A stretch of 35,832 nt of DNA from Leptolyngbya sp. Lineage in GTDB: Bacteria; Cyanobacteriota; Cyanobacteriia; Leptolyngbyales; Leptolyngbyaceae. The notes below the pieces were generated by a model that saw nothing but the letters and a program-made list of their open reading frames with translations, had not been told where the DNA came from and searched no databases. How positions within the stretch are numbered: the first letter of the stretch is position 1; each line of letters begins with the position of its first letter. Below, one piece after another: positions 33,560 through 35,832 of the stretch. Location: the NCBI GenBank assembly GCA_003249025.1, contig QBMH01000025.1:1-35832 (forward strand), written 5' to 3'. The position numbers and the translations under genes were made by a program.

Positions 33560-35110
33560 ATGAATGAATTGAATCCACAAAACCAGAGCGGCATCACCGC
33601 CGCCGGGGTGGACAAAATCCGCACGATGATCGAAGGGTTTGATGATATTAGTCATGGCGGCTTGCCCATTGGCAGAACAACCCTCGTGAGCGGCACCTCT
33701 GGCACCGGAAAAACACTCCTCGCCGTCCAATTTTTATATAACGGCATTGTTGATTTTGACGAGCCTGGTGTCTTTGTCACCTTTGAAGAGTCTCCCGCCG
33801 ATATTATCAAAAATGCCTTTAGCTTTGGCTGGGATCTCCAGAAATTTGTGGATGAAGGCAAGCTGTTTATTTTGGATGCTTCCCCCGATCCAGATGGGCA
33901 GGATGTGGTGGGCAATTTTGATCTCTCAGCGCTGATCGAGCGGATTCAATACGCCATTCGCAAATATAAAGCTAAGCGCGTTTCGATTGATTCCGTTACG
34001 GCAGTATTTCAACAATATGATGCTGCCTCGGTGGTGCGGCGAGAAATTTTTCGGATTGTGGCGCGGCTGAAGCAAGTGGGTGTGACCACGATTATGACTA
34101 CGGAGCGGGTGGATGAATATGGGCAAGTTGCTCGCTTTGGCGTAGAAGAATTTGTCTCGGATAATGTGGTGATTTTGCGAAATGTGCTGGAGGGTGAACG
34201 CCGCCGCCGCACAATCGAAATTTTGAAACTGCGCGGCACGACCCATATGAAGGGAGAGTATCCGTTTACGATGACGCGGCAAGGGATTAATATCTTTCCG
34301 CTGGGAGCGATGCGGTTGACTCAGCGATCGTCGAATGTGCGCGTGTCGTCTGGCGTGAAAACTTTGGATGAAATGTGTGGCGGTGGCTATTTCAAAGATT
34401 CGATTATTCTGGCGACGGGCGCAACGGGAACGGGCAAAACGATGCTAGTTAGCAAGTTTTTGGAAGAAAGCTGCGTTAAGGGTGAACGGGCGATCTTGTT
34501 TGCCTATGAAGAGTCCCGCGCTCAACTATCGCGGAATGCCTATTCTTGGGGAATTGATTTTGAAGAGTTGGAACAGCAGGGCTTACTGAAAATTCTCTGT
34601 GCGTATCCAGAGTCGGCAGGGTTGGAAGATCATCTGCAAACGATTAAGCAGGAGATTGCGGATTTTAAGCCGGCTCGAATTGCGATCGATTCTCTATCGG
34701 CGATCGCCCGTGGAGTCAGCAACAACGCCTTCCGCCAGTTTGTGATTGGCGTAACCGGGTTTGCCAAACAAGAAGAAATCACAGGCTTTTTCACCAATAC
34801 GACCGACCAATTTATGGGGTCAAACTCCATCACCGACTCCCACATTTCCACCATCACCGACACGATTTTGATGTTGCAATATGTGGAAATTCGGGGCGAA
34901 ATGTCTCGTGCCATCAACGTATTCAAAATGCGCGGGTCTTGGCATGACAAAGGCATCCGGGAATACACGATTAGCGATCACGGTCCCGAAATTAAGGACT
35001 CGTTCCGCAATTTTGAACGGATTATCAGTGGGTCACCGACCCGAATTGCTGTGGATGAAAAAACGGAACTATCTCGAATTATTCGCGGCGTGCAGCGCGA
35101 TGAAGAGTAG
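33560..35110 (+). CDS. kaiC: Circadian clock ATPase/autokinase KaiC
   Basis: A 516-residue double-RecA protein, the hexameric core of the clock. CI has the Walker A GTSGTGKT (about 45-52) and the catalytic pair in FVTFEES; CII has GATGTGKT (about 287-294) and AYEESRAQL. The phosphorylation sites are S430 and T431 in SITDSHISTITDT, equivalent to S431/T432 of Synechococcus KaiC, with no insertions or deletions from there back to about residue 21. The C-terminal A-loop and tail, where KaiA binds, are present but two residues shorter (ending IRGVQRDEE). CI slow ATPase sets the period; CII undergoes the phosphorylation cycle. Third gene of the operon; the tandem repeat before its ATG replaces a normal ribosome binding site. 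Confidence 0.99.
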   Translation: MNELNPQNQSGITAAGVDKIRTMIEGFDDISHGGLPIGRTTLVSGTSGTGKTLLAVQFLYNGIVDFDEPGVFVTFEESPADIIKNAFSFGWDLQKFVDEGKLFILDASPDPDGQDVVGNFDLSALIERIQYAIRKYKAKRVSIDSVTAVFQQYDAASVVRREIFRIVARLKQVGVTTIMTTERVDEYGQVARFGVEEFVSDNVVILRNVLEGERRRRTIEILKLRGTTHMKGEYPFTMTRQGINIFPLGAMRLTQRSSNVRVSSGVKTLDEMCGGGYFKDSIILATGATGTGKTMLVSKFLEESCVKGERAILFAYEESRAQLSRNAYSWGIDFEELEQQGLLKILCAYPESAGLEDHLQTIKQEIADFKPARIAIDSLSAIARGVSNNAFRQFVIGVTGFAKQEEITGFFTNTTDQFMGSNSITDSHISTITDTILMLQYVEIRGEMSRAINVFKMRGSWHDKGIREYTISDHGPEIKDSFRNFERIISGSPTRIAVDEKTELSRIIRGVQRDEE

Positions 35111-35238
35111 GGTGCCTTCCTCGCTCTAGGCTCAAATTGATTGGCGACCCGATACAGACTTGAAAATATTTCTGGTATCGTTAGTTCTGAGAATGCGGTC
35201 AATCGCCCAGTCAGCGAATGGCAGAAGGTCGTAACCGA

Positions 35239-35268
35239 GCCACTGCCAAAAGCGCCACTGCCAAAAGC
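35239..35268 (+). repeat. 15-bp perfect tandem repeat upstream of purU
   Basis: GCCACTGCCAAAAGC occurs twice in direct succession (35239-35253, 35254-35268). The second copy ends nine bases before the ATG at 35278. As with the repeat before kaiC, it lies in the ribosome binding region. Confidence 0.9.
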
Positions 35269-35277
35269 CACAAAACT

Positions 35278-35778
35278 ATGACAACTCCTACCGCGACGCT
35301 ATTGATTTCTTGCCCTGATCAAAAAGGATTAGTCGCAAAAATTGCCAACTTCATTTATGCGAATGGCGGCAATATTATCCATGCCGATCAACACACGGAT
35401 TTTGCGGCGGGGTTGTTTCTTACCCGACTGGAGTGGCAGCTCGAAGGGTTTAACCTGCCGCGTGAAATTATTGGAACGGCGTTTAACGCGATCGCCCAAC
35501 CTCTCCAGGCAAACTGGCAGTTGCACTTTTCAGATACGGTGCCGCGCATTGCCATTTGGGTGAGTAAACAAGACCATTGTTTGTATGATCTGCTTTGGCG
35601 ACAGCAATCGCGAGAACTCAAAGTAGACATTCCGTTGATTCTCAGTAATCATCCAGACTTAGGCGCGATCGCCCAGCAATTTAACATCGACTATCACCAT
35701 ATTTCCATTACTCAAGACACTAAACAAGCCCAAGAAAAAAAACAGCTTGAGTTATTGAAAAAATACAACATTGACTTA
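35278..35778 (+). pseudogene. purU: Formyltetrahydrofolate deformylase, 5' part, apparently interrupted
   Basis: This 167-codon stretch matches the N-terminal half of PurU, which hydrolyses 10-formyl-THF to formate and THF for purine synthesis and one-carbon balance. An ACT domain (about 5-90, with ISCPDQKGLVAKIANFIYANGGNI) precedes the start of the formyltransferase domain (RIAIWVSKQDHCLYDLLW, ILSNHPDLGAIAQQFNIDYHHI). The match runs to KKYNIDL and then stops: PurU should continue with a VVLAKYMQ-type strand, but the frame reads EPIRKMLGAYDRQ to the window edge. The break coincides with sequence resembling an IS end at 35779. The catalytic residues lie beyond the break, so the product would be inactive unless the rest is restored elsewhere. 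The frame stays open at the edge. Confidence 0.8.
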
Positions 35779-35832
35779 GAGCCTATCCGGAAAATGTTAG
35801 GAGCTTACGACCGACAATCAAACAAGCGGCAA
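35779..35832 (+). mobile_element. Possible left end of an insertion sequence (IS5-like) inside purU
   Basis: From 35779 the sequence reads GAGCCTATCCGGAAAATGTT, reminiscent of the terminal repeats of IS5-family elements found in cyanobacteria. It begins directly after TTA (35776-35778), which fits a TNA-type target duplication. An ATG at 35794 opens a frame (MLGAYDRQSNKRQ) continuing past the window edge that could be the start of a transposase. Only one end is visible, so the identity of the element is inferred. Confidence 0.5.

Overview
This window comes from a cyanobacterial chromosome. The palindrome GCGATCGC (HIP1) recurs throughout. The window also carries psbI, a photosystem II subunit, a complete kaiABC circadian clock operon, a cyanobacterial LptD-like outer-membrane protein and a phosphoketolase-type enzyme. 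Gene content and heptamer repeats would fit a filamentous Leptolyngbya- or Nostoc-like lineage, but the sequence alone does not fix the genus.

Layout. 1-4435: a two-domain universal stress protein, a DnaJ-pentapeptide-repeat protein, and an NtcA-like Crp/Fnr regulator converging on an orphan OmpR-type response regulator. 4436-9886: an unknown small protein, psbI with a hairpin behind it, a 1009-residue DUF3769/LptD-like protein, and exopolyphosphatase (ppx) tail to tail with it. 10101-14384: a short sensorless histidine kinase, a MuiA/DUF4139 protein paired with a small TIGR03643-type protein, rpsU with a very strong terminator, and a secreted M48 metallopeptidase. 14398-22188: a large multi-PAS/GAF class III adenylyl cyclase, a secreted PPC-domain protein and a phosphoketolase-like enzyme. 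22189-28320: a repeat-rich spacer with a gene remnant, a tiny zinc-ribbon membrane protein, an emrA-emrB-like efflux operon and a glycogen debranching enzyme. A 21-bp inverted repeat brackets this last block. 28320-35832: a CBS-histidine kinase with three degenerate receiver domains, transcribed divergently from kaiA, then kaiA-kaiB-kaiC, then the 5' part of purU. purU stops matching its family at 35778, where sequence resembling an IS end begins.

How the genes fit together. Much of the window is signalling: two histidine kinases, one response regulator, one adenylyl cyclase, one Crp-like factor and the clock. Carbon-store enzymes (phosphoketolase, glycogen debranching) and polyphosphate turnover (ppx) lie among them. 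The most notable item is the kinase next to kaiABC. All three of its receiver-like domains appear to lack the phospho-accepting aspartate. That recalls the pseudo-receivers of KaiA and CikA and makes it a candidate clock input or output protein. A second pattern is that three genes (the kinase at 10101, kaiC and purU) each have a perfect two-copy tandem duplication of 13, 17 or 15 bp within about 20 nt of the start codon.
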